From: GCA-2718035 sp964435285
GTDB taxonomy: Bacteria > Bacteroidota > Bacteroidia > Flavobacteriales > TMED113
Direction of reading: 5' to 3'
DNA: 64,000 nt
Assembly (NCBI GenBank): GCA_964435285.1
Contig: CAYSYA010000003.1
Coordinates: forward strand, 86,059 to 150,058
Made by a program: the position numbers and the translations under genes. Under the pieces are notes generated by a model that searched no databases, was not told where the DNA came from, and saw only the letters and a program-made list of their open reading frames with translations. This document shows positions 26,322 through 36,202 of this stretch, in pieces. Every line of letters starts with the position of its first letter. Position 1 is the stretch's first letter.

Positions 26322-26845
26322 GTGTAGTTGTTGCTAAAAGGTATGCAAAATCAATATTTTCTTTAGCTAAAGAAAAGGGGTCTTTAGACTCTACTTTTAA
26401 GGAAATTACCATGATTAATGAAATCTTTAATGCCAATAAAGATTTCATTAATTTTATTACTAATCCCGTGGTTAATTTAGATAAAAAAAAGAAAATAATA
26501 GAGATTGTTTTTAGCGATAATTTAGAAAGTTTCTCAAAATCAATTTTATACTTTATTATTGAGAATAAAAGAGCTAATTTAATAACACAAATTTTTGAAG
26601 AGTTTAATATATTATATAGGAATGAAAAAAATATATTACAAATTGATTTAATAACTGCAAAAAAGGCAACAGAGTCTTTAAAAAACAGTATAATAAAAAA
26701 ATTTGGAAAGGGCTCCGATGTTCTGCTTCGTGAAAAAATAGATAAAAGTATATTAGGTGGAATTCTTGTTAAATCAGATAACAAACAGTTCGACTCCACA
26801 GTTATAAATAGTATTAATAAAATTAAAAGTAGTTTTAAAGTTTAA
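26318..26845 (+). CDS. atpH: F0F1 ATP synthase subunit delta
   Basis: The OSCP/delta subunit, connecting the peripheral stalk to F1. The 175 aa start with VVAKRYAKSIFSLAKE, a typical N-terminal helical bundle, and end with the conserved strand IDKSILGGILVKSDN before the C-terminal helix. It overlaps atpF by 4 bp and precedes atpA by 11 bp. Confidence 0.94.
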   Translation: MSVVVAKRYAKSIFSLAKEKGSLDSTFKEITMINEIFNANKDFINFITNPVVNLDKKKKIIEIVFSDNLESFSKSILYFIIENKRANLITQIFEEFNILYRNEKNILQIDLITAKKATESLKNSIIKKFGKGSDVLLREKIDKSILGGILVKSDNKQFDSTVINSINKIKSSFKV

Positions 26846-26856
26846 ATAAATAAGTT

Positions 26857-28437
26857 ATGTCAGAAATTAGACCAGCAGAAGTTTCAGAAATATTAAAAAA
26901 AGAGTTAGCAGGGTTAGATAACGCCTCGCAATATGAGGAAGTAGGTGTTGTTTTAGAGGTTGGAGATGGAATCGCAAGAATTTATGGCCTTAATGATGTT
27001 CAATCAGGTGAATTAATTGAATTTAAAAATGGATCACAAGGTATTGTTTTAAATCTTGAATCTGATCACGTGGGGGCTGTACTTATGGATTCATCTCATT
27101 CAATTAAGCAGGGTGATATTGTAAAAAGAACTAACAGAATAGCCTCAATAAATGTAGGAAAAGGAATGTTGGGAAGGGTGGTTGATTGTTTGGGAAAACC
27201 AATAGATGGAAAGGGAGAAATAAAGGGTGATTCTTACGAAATGCCATTGGAAAGAAAGGCTCCAGGTGTTTTATTTAGAGAACCTGTTAGTGAACCATTA
27301 CAAACAGGAATTAAAGCTATTGACTCAATGGTTCCAATTGGAAGGGGACAAAGAGAGTTAATTATTGGTGATAGGCAAACAGGAAAAACAACCGTGGCTA
27401 TTGATACCATAATTAATCAAAAGAAATTTTATGAAGAAGGTAACCCTGTATATTGTATATATGTTGCGGTGGGTCAAAAAGGATCAACTGTAGCTAATAT
27501 TCAAAAAACTTTAGAGGAAAATGGGGCCATGGAATACACTGTAATAGTTGCTGAAAACGCGTCTGACCCAGCACCCAAGCAGTTTTATGCTCCTTTTGCG
27601 GGAGCCTCAATAGGTGAGTTTTTTAGGGACACAGGCTCTCATGCTCTTGTTATTTACGATGATTTATCTAAACAAGCTGTTTCTTATCGTGAGGTTTCAT
27701 TATTATTGCGTCGACCACCGGGAAGAGAGGCGTATCCGGGTGATGTATTTTATTTACATTCAAGACTTTTAGAAAGGGCTGCTAAAATTATTAACTCTAA
27801 CGAGATTGCAGCAAACATGAATGATTTACCAGAATCTATATCAGGAATGGTAAAAGGGGGTGGGTCATTAACAGCACTACCAATTATTGAAACACAAGCA
27901 GGGGATGTCTCTGCATACATACCAACAAATGTTATTTCAATTACAGACGGTCAAATATTCTTAGAGTCTGATTTATTTAACTCTGGTGTAAGACCTGCAA
28001 TTAATGTTGGTATTTCGGTGTCTAGAGTTGGGGGAAGTGCGCAAATTAAATCAATGAAGAAAGTTGCAGGAACATTAAAATTAGATCAAGCTCAGTACAG
28101 AGAATTAGAAGCTTTTGCAAAATTTGGTTCTGATTTAGATGCGGCAACCACCACAATTATAGAGAAAGGAAGGAGGAATGTTGAAATTCTCAAACAGGGT
28201 CTAAATCAACCAATGATTGTAGAAAATCAAATTGCTATTATTTATTGTGGAACAAAGGGAATGTTAAATGATATTTCAATAGATAAGATTAAAGATTTCG
28301 AGGAAGAATATTTAGTTTATTTAAAGAATGAGCACAAAGAAATATTAAACCAAATAAAACAAGGAAAACTAACGGATGAAATAATACAAGTATTAGAGGA
28401 TACTTGTAATCAAATAAAAAAGAATTACGTTTCTTAA
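26857..28437 (+). CDS. atpA: F0F1 ATP synthase subunit alpha
   Basis: The non-catalytic nucleotide-binding subunit of the F1 hexamer. The 526-aa protein has the beta-barrel N-terminal domain, the P-loop GDRQTGKT near residue 170, the family signature PAINVGISVSRVGGSAQ with the arginine finger, and a C-terminal helical bundle. The stop is followed directly by the atpG start. Catalytic beta (atpD) and epsilon (atpC) are not in this operon. Confidence 0.98.
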   Translation: MSEIRPAEVSEILKKELAGLDNASQYEEVGVVLEVGDGIARIYGLNDVQSGELIEFKNGSQGIVLNLESDHVGAVLMDSSHSIKQGDIVKRTNRIASINVGKGMLGRVVDCLGKPIDGKGEIKGDSYEMPLERKAPGVLFREPVSEPLQTGIKAIDSMVPIGRGQRELIIGDRQTGKTTVAIDTIINQKKFYEEGNPVYCIYVAVGQKGSTVANIQKTLEENGAMEYTVIVAENASDPAPKQFYAPFAGASIGEFFRDTGSHALVIYDDLSKQAVSYREVSLLLRRPPGREAYPGDVFYLHSRLLERAAKIINSNEIAANMNDLPESISGMVKGGGSLTALPIIETQAGDVSAYIPTNVISITDGQIFLESDLFNSGVRPAINVGISVSRVGGSAQIKSMKKVAGTLKLDQAQYRELEAFAKFGSDLDAATTTIIEKGRRNVEILKQGLNQPMIVENQIAIIYCGTKGMLNDISIDKIKDFEEEYLVYLKNEHKEILNQIKQGKLTDEIIQVLEDTCNQIKKNYVS

Positions 28438-29295
28438 ATGAGTAATTTAAAAGAAATAAGAACTAGGATAACATCGATTTCTAAATCAATGCAAATAACT
28501 AGTGCCATGAAAATGGTCTCAGCTGCTCGATTAAAGAAGTCTCAGGACAAAATAGAGAAAATGAGACCATATGCAGAAAAGATGAATAAATTAATTTCTG
28601 ATTTGAGTGCAAATTCTGAAGTAAAGGTTGGCCTAACTGAAAAAAGAGAAAACAAAAAAACTCTTTTCATTTTTTTGTCATCTAACAAGGGTTTATGTGG
28701 GAGTTTTAATACTTCTTTAGTAAAGTACTTTGATGATTTGAGAAAAAACACTTTTAATAATTGTCAAACAGAGGTGTATTGTTTTGGTAAAAAAGCAGAG
28801 CCTATCTTAAAAAGAAAGGGATTTAATATCACTCATGTTAACACTAATATTATAGATAAACCAAACTTTAAGGATTTGTCTTTAGTTTCAGAGGAAGTGA
28901 TGAATGATTTTTTAAACAAGAAGTATGATAAAGTTGTTTTGGTATACAATAAATTCAAGAACGCCGCAGTACAAATACCTGCCCATGAACAATTATTACC
29001 TATTGAAAATAAAGAATTAAATATTTCTGAAAATAATAGCTATGAATTTGAGCCTTCTAGTGACGCTATTCTAGAAGATTTATTACCAAATAGTATAAAA
29101 ATTAAAACTTTTAAATCATTATTAGAATCTATTGCATCAGAAAATGGTTCAAGAATGACGGCAATGCACAAGGCCACTGATAATGCAAAAGAATTACAAG
29201 AGGGATTAAAATTATCTTATAATAGACAAAGACAAGCTGCAATTACTGGAGAAATTTTAGAAATAGTTGCAGGAGCTGAAGCCCTTAAGAAATAA
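28438..29295 (+). CDS. atpG: F0F1 ATP synthase subunit gamma
   Basis: The central rotor shaft. The 285 aa begin with the canonical LKEIRTRITSISKSMQITSA and end with NRQRQAAITGEILEIVAGAE, the two antiparallel helices of the coiled coil. The gene abuts atpA. It closes the operon: the next gene, 47 bp on, is a sensor kinase, so atpD and atpC must be encoded elsewhere, as is usual in Bacteroidota. Confidence 0.97.
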   Translation: MSNLKEIRTRITSISKSMQITSAMKMVSAARLKKSQDKIEKMRPYAEKMNKLISDLSANSEVKVGLTEKRENKKTLFIFLSSNKGLCGSFNTSLVKYFDDLRKNTFNNCQTEVYCFGKKAEPILKRKGFNITHVNTNIIDKPNFKDLSLVSEEVMNDFLNKKYDKVVLVYNKFKNAAVQIPAHEQLLPIENKELNISENNSYEFEPSSDAILEDLLPNSIKIKTFKSLLESIASENGSRMTAMHKATDNAKELQEGLKLSYNRQRQAAITGEILEIVAGAEALKK

Positions 29296-29342
29296 ATATA
29301 TTCACTTTTCGTTTTACTATATAAATAACTTATTTTTAAGAA

Positions 29343-30770
29343 ATGAGAAAATTAAAATTAAGTCATAGAATATTCTTATCTATGTTGGTGTTGATTTTTT
29401 TTTCTTTTCTAGCAGTAGGTATTTCGACAATATCAAGATATCAATCTAAAAATAAAGAATACCATAAGGAAAGGTTAAAAAGAAAAGATAGGGCTGTTGT
29501 TCAATCAATGAAATATATGTTAAACACTAACTCCTCATCACTCCATGAACAATTTGTTGAAACCGACATTTTAGAAAAACTATCATCTATTCACAAATTA
29601 AAAATAAATATATATGATTTAAGTGGAAATTTAATTTCATCTTCTTTTTCAAATGATTACTTAGAAAAAAATCTATCAAATGATTTATTAAATTCAATTA
29701 AAATCAAAATAACGCCACAATCAACTACTGCACGGCTGATCTTAGACAAAAAAGATTTTTTAGAAATATACACTGTTGTTTTTCGACAACAAAAACCTTA
29801 TTGCATTTTGAATATTCCTTATAATTCCAACGAATTGAATAATATTAATGAAGAAATAAAAACTGAGGTTTTGGTTTTAGTTAAAATTTATTCTTTTTTA
29901 TTCATAATGTCTGGATTGATAGCAATTTTTTTATTAAAACAAATTCAGAGACCGCTTAATATTTTAACACAAAAATTAAAAAATGTTGAAATAACAAAAA
30001 AAAATAAACCTATATATTGGCCAGTAAATGATGAATTAGGATTGTTAATTTCCCAATACAACAATCTAATAATGGAGCTTAGGGAAAAGGCTGATAAATT
30101 AGCAAAAAGTGAAAGACAAAGTGCATGGAAAGAAATGGCGCAACAAATTGCACATGAAATTAAAAACCCACTGACCCCAATGAGGTTAAGCGTTCAGTAT
30201 TTTGAAAAAACAATAAAAAATAATGACACCAATTTTAATAAAAAGGTAACAGAGTTCACCCAAACAATGATTCAACAAATAGACGCGATGTCGTCTGTTG
30301 TTTCAGCTTTTTCAAATTTTGCTAATTTAACAAAAGTTGTTCCTGAAAAGTTTAATTTAGAGACTGAACTAGAAAGAATTTCTGACTTGTATAAAAAAGA
30401 CGGCGTAGTGTTTATTAACAAAAATTTAAATTCTTATGTAAAAATAGATAAGAACCACCTAACAAGAGTATTGAATAATTTAATTCAAAATGCAATACAG
30501 TCAATTAGTAACAAAGAAAAGAAAATAACGTTAAAAATTAAGGACAATCAAAAATTTTGGTGTATTGAAATAACGGACAATGGTTCAGGAATTAGCAAAG
30601 AAATAAGAGAAAAAATATTTGAGCCAAATTTTACAACAAAAAATTCTGGCATGGGATTAGGCCTAGCTATGGTAAAAAATATTGTAAGTGATTTTGATGG
30701 AAAAATTACTTTTATAACTAAATTGGGTGTGGGTACAACTTTTTTTGTTGAAATACCCAAAATGAAATAA
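29343..30770 (+). CDS. Sensor histidine kinase (HAMP-HisKA-HATPase), orphan
   Basis: A membrane-bound two-component sensor of 475 aa. Helices at about 10-30 and 174-198 enclose an extracytoplasmic sensing domain of about 145 residues with no recognised family. Then come HAMP (about 200-250), the dimerisation helix with phospho-acceptor His271 in HEIKNPLTP, and an ATPase domain with the N-box NLIQNAIQS, G1 DNGSGIS, F-box IFEPNFTT and G2 GMGLGLAMV. The H-box and NtrY-like order resemble NtrY/AtoS-type kinases. No response regulator is adjacent, so the partner is unknown. It begins 47 bp after atpG and ends 13 bp before the enoyl-CoA hydratase. Confidence 0.92.
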   Translation: MRKLKLSHRIFLSMLVLIFFSFLAVGISTISRYQSKNKEYHKERLKRKDRAVVQSMKYMLNTNSSSLHEQFVETDILEKLSSIHKLKINIYDLSGNLISSSFSNDYLEKNLSNDLLNSIKIKITPQSTTARLILDKKDFLEIYTVVFRQQKPYCILNIPYNSNELNNINEEIKTEVLVLVKIYSFLFIMSGLIAIFLLKQIQRPLNILTQKLKNVEITKKNKPIYWPVNDELGLLISQYNNLIMELREKADKLAKSERQSAWKEMAQQIAHEIKNPLTPMRLSVQYFEKTIKNNDTNFNKKVTEFTQTMIQQIDAMSSVVSAFSNFANLTKVVPEKFNLETELERISDLYKKDGVVFINKNLNSYVKIDKNHLTRVLNNLIQNAIQSISNKEKKITLKIKDNQKFWCIEITDNGSGISKEIREKIFEPNFTTKNSGMGLGLAMVKNIVSDFDGKITFITKLGVGTTFFVEIPKMK

Positions 30771-30783
30771 ATTAATATTACAT

Positions 30784-31545
30784 ATGAATTATATTCAAAC
30801 AACTATTGATTCCTCTATTGCGGTTATAAAAATCTGTAGAGAACCACAGCTAAATGCTCTAAATAAAAATGTAATAGAACAACTATCCAAAGAATTAGAT
30901 AAATTAAAATTATCAAACAAGGTCAGGGTAGTTATTATTACTGGTTCTGGAAAAAAAGCTTTTGTTGCAGGTGCGGATATAAAAGAATTTTCAAATTATA
31001 ATGTTGAACAAGGTCGTGAATTAAGTAGGATAGGGCAAAAAAACCTGTTTGATAAAATAGAAAATTATAATAAACCTGTTATTGCTGCAATTAATGGATA
31101 TGCCTTAGGTGGAGGATTAGAGCTTGCCTTGTCTTGTCATATTCGCATTGCTTCTAGTAATTCAAAAATGGGTCTTCCAGAATGCTCATTAGGCCTTATT
31201 CCTGGATATGGAGGAACCCAGAGGCTAGTTCGAATATTGGGGCCATCAAGAGCCTATGAAATGATTTTGACATCACAAATAATTGATGCGGATTTTGCAG
31301 AAAAAACAGGTATTATAAACTATCAAACCTCAATGGAAGAGTTAATTCCACTAGCAAAAAAAATAGCACAATCATGTATTAAAAACTCACCTAAAGCTTT
31401 AGAAGCGGCTATAAAATGTATAAATAAAAATTTTGACAACTCGGGCCTCAAATTTGAACAAAATGAATTTGGTAGTTTATTTGAAACAGATGAATTTAAA
31501 GAAGGGGTTTCGGCATTTCTAGAAAAGAGAAGGCCAAATTTTTAA
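30784..31545 (+). CDS. Enoyl-CoA hydratase/isomerase family protein
   Basis: A cytoplasmic crotonase-fold enzyme adding water across the 2,3 double bond of enoyl-CoA. The 253-aa protein has the CoA-binding loop AFVAGADIKEF (59-69), the oxyanion-hole region NGYALGGGLELALS (104-117) and both catalytic glutamates, Glu113 and Glu133 (GLPECSLGLIPGYGGTQRL). Having both acids favours a true hydratase over an isomerase. Fatty-acid, amino-acid or polyhydroxybutyrate metabolism are all possible; no other beta-oxidation gene is adjacent. Confidence 0.92.
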   Translation: MNYIQTTIDSSIAVIKICREPQLNALNKNVIEQLSKELDKLKLSNKVRVVIITGSGKKAFVAGADIKEFSNYNVEQGRELSRIGQKNLFDKIENYNKPVIAAINGYALGGGLELALSCHIRIASSNSKMGLPECSLGLIPGYGGTQRLVRILGPSRAYEMILTSQIIDADFAEKTGIINYQTSMEELIPLAKKIAQSCIKNSPKALEAAIKCINKNFDNSGLKFEQNEFGSLFETDEFKEGVSAFLEKRRPNF

Positions 31546-31547
31546 AG

Positions 31548-33020
31548 ATGAAAATATTACAATCATTTTTTTCACAAACAATGTATTATGGCTTTAGTTC
31601 TGTTTTAGCTAGACTCTTGGGTTTTTTATTAGTGCCGTTATATATTGCTTATTTTCCTGCTGGAGAATATGGAAAAGTAACTATTTTTTACTCTGTTATA
31701 ACATTTTTTGCAATTATTTTTAGTTTGGCGATGGAGTCAACTTTTTTTCGTTTTATAAATCAACATGAAAACAAAAAAGAAGTATACTCTACAGCGGCAA
31801 TCATTTTAATTTTTTCTTCAGTATTAGTTCTATTAATGGGCCAAATAATATTACAAGTTTTCCCGAAGGAGAGTGAATATTTTGTATATGTGGTTTGGCT
31901 TTTTTTAATTACGTTTATTGACACCCTATGTGTTTTACCTTTTGCAAAATTGAGGCAACAAGAAAAAGCTAGGAAGTTTGCATTAATTAAAACCATTAAT
32001 ATTATACTAAACCTTTCCTTAAATCTTTTTTTTATTGTTTTATGCCCTAAGTTATTAGCATTAGATCCAGACTTATTTTATTGGATAAATAATTTGTATA
32101 ATTCATCTATTGGTATTGGGTATATATTTATTTCTAATTTGATAGCAAGTGGTGTTACCCTTTTATTATTATTTCCTTTAATTTATAATAAAATATCCTT
32201 TAATTATTATTCTATTTCCCTAACAAAGAAAATGTTAAAATATGCATTTCCTCTAGTTATTGCAGGTTTGGCTTATGCAACAAATGAAGTATTAGATAAA
32301 TTATTGATTGGATACTATCTTGGCACTGAAGAAGCGGGAACATATGGGGCCGCGTATAAACTTTCTATATTTATGGTTTTATTTGTCCAAGCCTACAGGT
32401 ATGCCGTAGAGCCTTATTATTTTAATAATTCAAAAAATAAATATTTTGTTCAAAATTATGTAAAAATAATGCGGTATTTCATTATTATATCCTCAACCAT
32501 ATTTTTAACTATTTCTTTAAATATTGAATATATAATGGATTTACTTTTATTATATTCTCCATATGCTCAAGAATATAAAAAAGGACTACAAATTATACCC
32601 CTAGTTTTATTAGCTCATCTTTTCCTTGGTATTTATTATAATTTATCCATGTGGTACAAGTTAACTAATCAAACTAAATATGGGGCTTTCATCTCTTTAA
32701 TGGGGGCCGTAATTACAATTTTATTAAATATAATATTAATACCCAAGATTGGTTATATTGGTTCAGCATGGGCAACTTTAATTTGTTATTTTTCCATGGC
32801 ATTAACCTCTTATATATTATCAATTAAATATTATTTTATTCCCTATGAAAAAATAAAAATAACATGTTATTTAATATTGGCGGTTACGATATATTTATTA
32901 TCTGATTATTTTGAAATTAATTCTATGTTTTACAACATAATCTTGATAGTGTTGTACCTTAGTGTAATATTCTTTTTTGAAAAAATTAACAAAAGTGTAA
33001 ATGAAATTAGTGAATTGTAA
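31548..33020 (+). CDS. Polysaccharide flippase, MOP superfamily (Wzx-like)
   Basis: An integral membrane protein of 490 aa with about 14 predicted helices throughout. The N-terminus (YYGFSSVLARLLGFLLVPLY, then PAGEYGKVTIFYS) matches the polysaccharide biosynthesis/Wzx family, which moves lipid-linked glycans to the outer face of the inner membrane. The C-terminal half has the usual IGYIGSAWATLICYFSM block. The start follows the hydratase stop by 2 bp, and the end overlaps dut by 20 bp. The nucleotidyltransferase two genes downstream fits a glycan role. The glycan is unknown. Confidence 0.88.
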   Translation: MKILQSFFSQTMYYGFSSVLARLLGFLLVPLYIAYFPAGEYGKVTIFYSVITFFAIIFSLAMESTFFRFINQHENKKEVYSTAAIILIFSSVLVLLMGQIILQVFPKESEYFVYVVWLFLITFIDTLCVLPFAKLRQQEKARKFALIKTINIILNLSLNLFFIVLCPKLLALDPDLFYWINNLYNSSIGIGYIFISNLIASGVTLLLLFPLIYNKISFNYYSISLTKKMLKYAFPLVIAGLAYATNEVLDKLLIGYYLGTEEAGTYGAAYKLSIFMVLFVQAYRYAVEPYYFNNSKNKYFVQNYVKIMRYFIIISSTIFLTISLNIEYIMDLLLLYSPYAQEYKKGLQIIPLVLLAHLFLGIYYNLSMWYKLTNQTKYGAFISLMGAVITILLNIILIPKIGYIGSAWATLICYFSMALTSYILSIKYYFIPYEKIKITCYLILAVTIYLLSDYFEINSMFYNIILIVLYLSVIFFFEKINKSVNEISEL

Positions 33021-33444
33021 AATTATAAATAAATCAAACAACCCACTTCCCACGTATCAAACTGAGGGCGCTTCAGCCGTTGATCTTTTTGCTAACCTAA
33101 AACAACCCATTTTACTAAAACCAAAAGAAAGAAAATTAATAAAAACTGGAATTTACATCTCAATTCCACTTGGTTTTGAAGCCCAGGTAAGGCCTAGAAG
33201 TGGTTTGGCAATAAAAAAAGGTATTACGGTTTTAAATAGCCCTGGAACAATTGATTCAGATTACAGGGGGGAAATAGGCGTCGTATTAATTAATCATTCT
33301 AATGAGAATTTTAAGATTTCTAACGGAGATAGGATAGCTCAATTAGTTTTATCTAGTTACCATAAAATAAAGTGGCAAGTTGTAGATTTACTTGATAAAA
33401 CTGAGAGAGGAAGTGGAGGATTTGGAAGCACAGGAAAAAAATGA
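33001..33444 (+). CDS. dut: dUTP pyrophosphatase
   Basis: Hydrolyses dUTP to dUMP and pyrophosphate, keeping uracil out of DNA and feeding dTMP synthesis. The 147-aa homotrimeric type has all five motifs: GASAVDLFANL (motif 1), PRSGLAIKKGI (2), GTIDSDYRGEIGV (3), GDRIAQLVL (4) and the C-terminal flexible RGSGGFGSTG (5). It overlaps the flippase by 20 bp and the nucleotidyltransferase by 4 bp. The ATG at 33001 is the only reasonable start. Confidence 0.97.
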   Translation: MKLVNCKIINKSNNPLPTYQTEGASAVDLFANLKQPILLKPKERKLIKTGIYISIPLGFEAQVRPRSGLAIKKGITVLNSPGTIDSDYRGEIGVVLINHSNENFKISNGDRIAQLVLSSYHKIKWQVVDLLDKTERGSGGFGSTGKK

Positions 33445-34463
33445 ACGTAATTATCCCAATGGCGGGCATAGGGTCAAGATTGAGGCCTATTACGCCGATT
33501 ACACCAAAACCACTAATTAGTTTAGTGGGAAAAACAATTATATATAGAATAATTGCAGAGTTATATCAGTACACTGATATTAAAAAAATAGGATTCATTC
33601 TACAACAAGAAAATAATGACATTGAAAAAAATTTAAAGCAAATTGTTTTAAAAAAGTTTGATAAAAAGATTGATATAACTTTTTTTTATCAAACTAATGC
33701 AAAAGGAACAGCTCATGCTATTTATTGTGCAAAAAAATTATTAAAGGGAAAGGTACTCATTATCTTTTCAGACACTCTGTTTTTCTTAAAGAAGGCAATT
33801 AATTTCCATGATTTAGATAAACTTGATGGAGCTATTTTTGTAAAGAAAGTTGAAGACCCATCTTCATACGGGGTAGTAAAAAAAAATAAATTGGGACTAA
33901 TTATAGATTTTGTTGAAAAACCAAATACGTTAATTTCTAAGTTGGCAATGATTGGTGTGTATTATTTTAAGGAATCAGAAAATTTAGAAAATGAAATAAA
34001 AAAAATAATCAAAAATAATATTACAGAAAAAAATGAATTTCAATTAACAACTGCCTTAAAGAACTTAATGAATAATAATAAAAAATTTACAACTATTGAG
34101 GTAAAGGACTGGTTAGATTGTGGAACGCATGATAATTTAATAGCTACAAGTAAATATTTGATGAGTCAGCAAATTAAGCACAAAGAAACTGATTTTCAAC
34201 ACAAACTAATAAATTCTAATATCATTGAACCAGTGTATTTAGGAAATAATGTAGTAATTAAAAATTCTACTATTGGCCCAAATGTTTCTATTGAGAACGA
34301 CAGTGTAATTGAAAATTCATCAATAGATAATTCAATATTACAGCAAAAAGTAACGTTGATTAATGCAACAATTAGCAATTCTATTATAGGCAAATGTGCA
34401 GAGTACAATGGTAAAAGTAAATCTATAATTATAGGACCTTATTCAAATTTAAATAGAGCATGA
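33441..34463 (+). CDS. Sugar-phosphate nucleotidyltransferase with left-handed beta-helix tail
   Basis: Makes an NDP-sugar from a sugar-1-phosphate and an NTP. The 340-aa protein starts with the signature MAGIGSRLRPITPITPKPL (residues 7-25), with metal-binding IFSDTLF further on. An acetyltransferase-like left-handed beta-helix is suggested by the imperfect hexapeptides from about 255 (NNVVIKNSTIGPNVSIEND). It resembles RmlA/GlmU/mannose-1-phosphate guanylyltransferase-like enzymes of Bacteroidota; the sugar cannot be fixed from sequence. It overlaps both neighbours by 4 bp, so dut, this gene and the TPR gene are translationally coupled. Confidence 0.88.
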   Translation: MNVIIPMAGIGSRLRPITPITPKPLISLVGKTIIYRIIAELYQYTDIKKIGFILQQENNDIEKNLKQIVLKKFDKKIDITFFYQTNAKGTAHAIYCAKKLLKGKVLIIFSDTLFFLKKAINFHDLDKLDGAIFVKKVEDPSSYGVVKKNKLGLIIDFVEKPNTLISKLAMIGVYYFKESENLENEIKKIIKNNITEKNEFQLTTALKNLMNNNKKFTTIEVKDWLDCGTHDNLIATSKYLMSQQIKHKETDFQHKLINSNIIEPVYLGNNVVIKNSTIGPNVSIENDSVIENSSIDNSILQQKVTLINATISNSIIGKCAEYNGKSKSIIIGPYSNLNRA

Positions 34464-36190
34464 AATCAAAAAATTTAATTTTATTTTTTTTTATTTTAAT
34501 CCCTCTTTCAATCCTATCACAGGAAGACTTGATTAATAAAAAAGAAAAAAAATATTTACATCATTATTTTTTAGCAGAAAAGTATAAAGTTTTAGACGAA
34601 ATTGAAAAAGCGAAGTTGCAATACGAAATATGTATTAAAGAAAATCCGAAAGAATCGGCTCCATTTTATGAGCTATCTAAAATTTGTTTTAGCCAGGGAG
34701 AATTTAACAAAGCTAAAGAGTACATTATTGACGCAAAAAACATTGAACCACAAAATATATGGTATTTATATTTATTAATTGAAATATATAATGAAACATA
34801 TGAATTTGAAAATCAGGCTGAAGTTTGGGAAGATTTAATAAAAATTGACCCCAAAAATAAACTGTATCATTTTGAAGCTATACACTCCTATATAAATCTA
34901 GGCCAATTAAAAAAAGCAATAAAATTAATTAAAAAGGCTAAACATCATATTTCAAACATTGAAGATCTTATAATCTTAGAATCAGAAGTTTATGCAAAAG
35001 ATAATAATTTAGAAAAAGCAACAGAAATTATTCGTTTAGAATCAAAAAAAAATCCAAATAATTTAAAATACTTACAAAGATTATCAGAGATATATATTTT
35101 AAAAAGTGAATATGATTTAGCAAATAATGTATATAAACAGATTCTTAATATAGACCCAGAGAACTCAACAGCATTATTGGCATCTTATAAGATTAACCAA
35201 ACCACAATCTCAGAAGACAATGACATTGATCTTTTTTTAAGGATTTTTAATTCAAGTAAAATATCTAAAGAACAAAAAATTGACATCCTATTTGAAGTTT
35301 TTTCAGACACCAAAAAAATAGAAAAGTATAATGAATATATACCTAAGGTTTTAGATGTCTGTATAAAATACTATTCTGATGAAGTTGTGTTTTACGCTAT
35401 TTTAGGTGATTACAAATTATTAGTTAGTGACTATGAAGGTGCGTTAGATAATTACATTAGCTCTATTGAATATGGTTTAAAAGATAAAGTTATTTACGAA
35501 AAAGTTTTAAATATTTATTTGTATAAAAATGAAATTGATCAGGTTTTAATTTATAGTGATAAAGCCATAAGTTATTTTTCATTTGAACCAATTTTTTATT
35601 ATTATAAATCAATTGCACAAATGTATAAGTTAGAGTACTACCAGTCAAATCAAACTTTAATAAAGGGCCTCGAATTTATATTCGATGAATCTACTCTAAA
35701 GTCTGAAATGTACTCGTTGATGGGTGATAATTATCATAAATTAAACAATAACAAAGAATCAGATAAATATTATGACCTAGCATTAGATATTAATCCAGAG
35801 TATGTACTTGTTCTAAATAATTATAGTTATTATTTATCTCTAAGAGGAGGTAGTGAAAATTTATTAAAGGCTGAAAAAATGATAATGAAATGCTTAGAGT
35901 TAACTAAAGAGGAACCAAAACCCTCTTTTTTAGATACCTATGCATGGGTTTTATATAAACAAGCGTTAATAGAAAAAGATTCTAAAGTAAGACAGGAGAA
36001 ATTAAGTTTATCAAAAAAAACAATGGATGAGTGTTTTGATTTTGGAGGTAATTCAGCAGTCATTTTTGAACATTATGGAGATATATTGTTTCAGTTAAAC
36101 GATCTTAAAGGAGCTAAAGAATATTGGGAAAAAGCAATAAAGATTGATTCTGGAAATAAAACAATTGAAAAAAAAATTAAAAACCTTTAA
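34460..36190 (+). CDS. Secreted tetratricopeptide-repeat protein
   Basis: A 576-aa protein with a signal peptide (about 1-20, LILFFFILIPLSILSQ) and TPR units along its whole length, for example EKAKLQYEICIKENPKES, FNKAKEYIIDAKNIEPQN and the C-terminal LKGAKEYWEKAIKIDSGN. It is probably periplasmic or attached to the outer membrane and acts as a protein-interaction scaffold. Its position, coupled to a nucleotidyltransferase and 12 bp before an EnvC-like protein, is conserved in Bacteroidota as I remember it, but no specific function is established. Confidence 0.82.
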   Translation: MKSKNLILFFFILIPLSILSQEDLINKKEKKYLHHYFLAEKYKVLDEIEKAKLQYEICIKENPKESAPFYELSKICFSQGEFNKAKEYIIDAKNIEPQNIWYLYLLIEIYNETYEFENQAEVWEDLIKIDPKNKLYHFEAIHSYINLGQLKKAIKLIKKAKHHISNIEDLIILESEVYAKDNNLEKATEIIRLESKKNPNNLKYLQRLSEIYILKSEYDLANNVYKQILNIDPENSTALLASYKINQTTISEDNDIDLFLRIFNSSKISKEQKIDILFEVFSDTKKIEKYNEYIPKVLDVCIKYYSDEVVFYAILGDYKLLVSDYEGALDNYISSIEYGLKDKVIYEKVLNIYLYKNEIDQVLIYSDKAISYFSFEPIFYYYKSIAQMYKLEYYQSNQTLIKGLEFIFDESTLKSEMYSLMGDNYHKLNNNKESDKYYDLALDINPEYVLVLNNYSYYLSLRGGSENLLKAEKMIMKCLELTKEEPKPSFLDTYAWVLYKQALIEKDSKVRQEKLSLSKKTMDECFDFGGNSAVIFEHYGDILFQLNDLKGAKEYWEKAIKIDSGNKTIEKKIKNL

Positions 36191-36202
36191 AGTAGTTCTA
36201 TT

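Noticed and set aside
27066..27071. CACGTG inside atpA as a second parS core
   Set aside because: The flanks do not form the longer palindrome and it is explained by codons for Asp-His-Val in AtpA.
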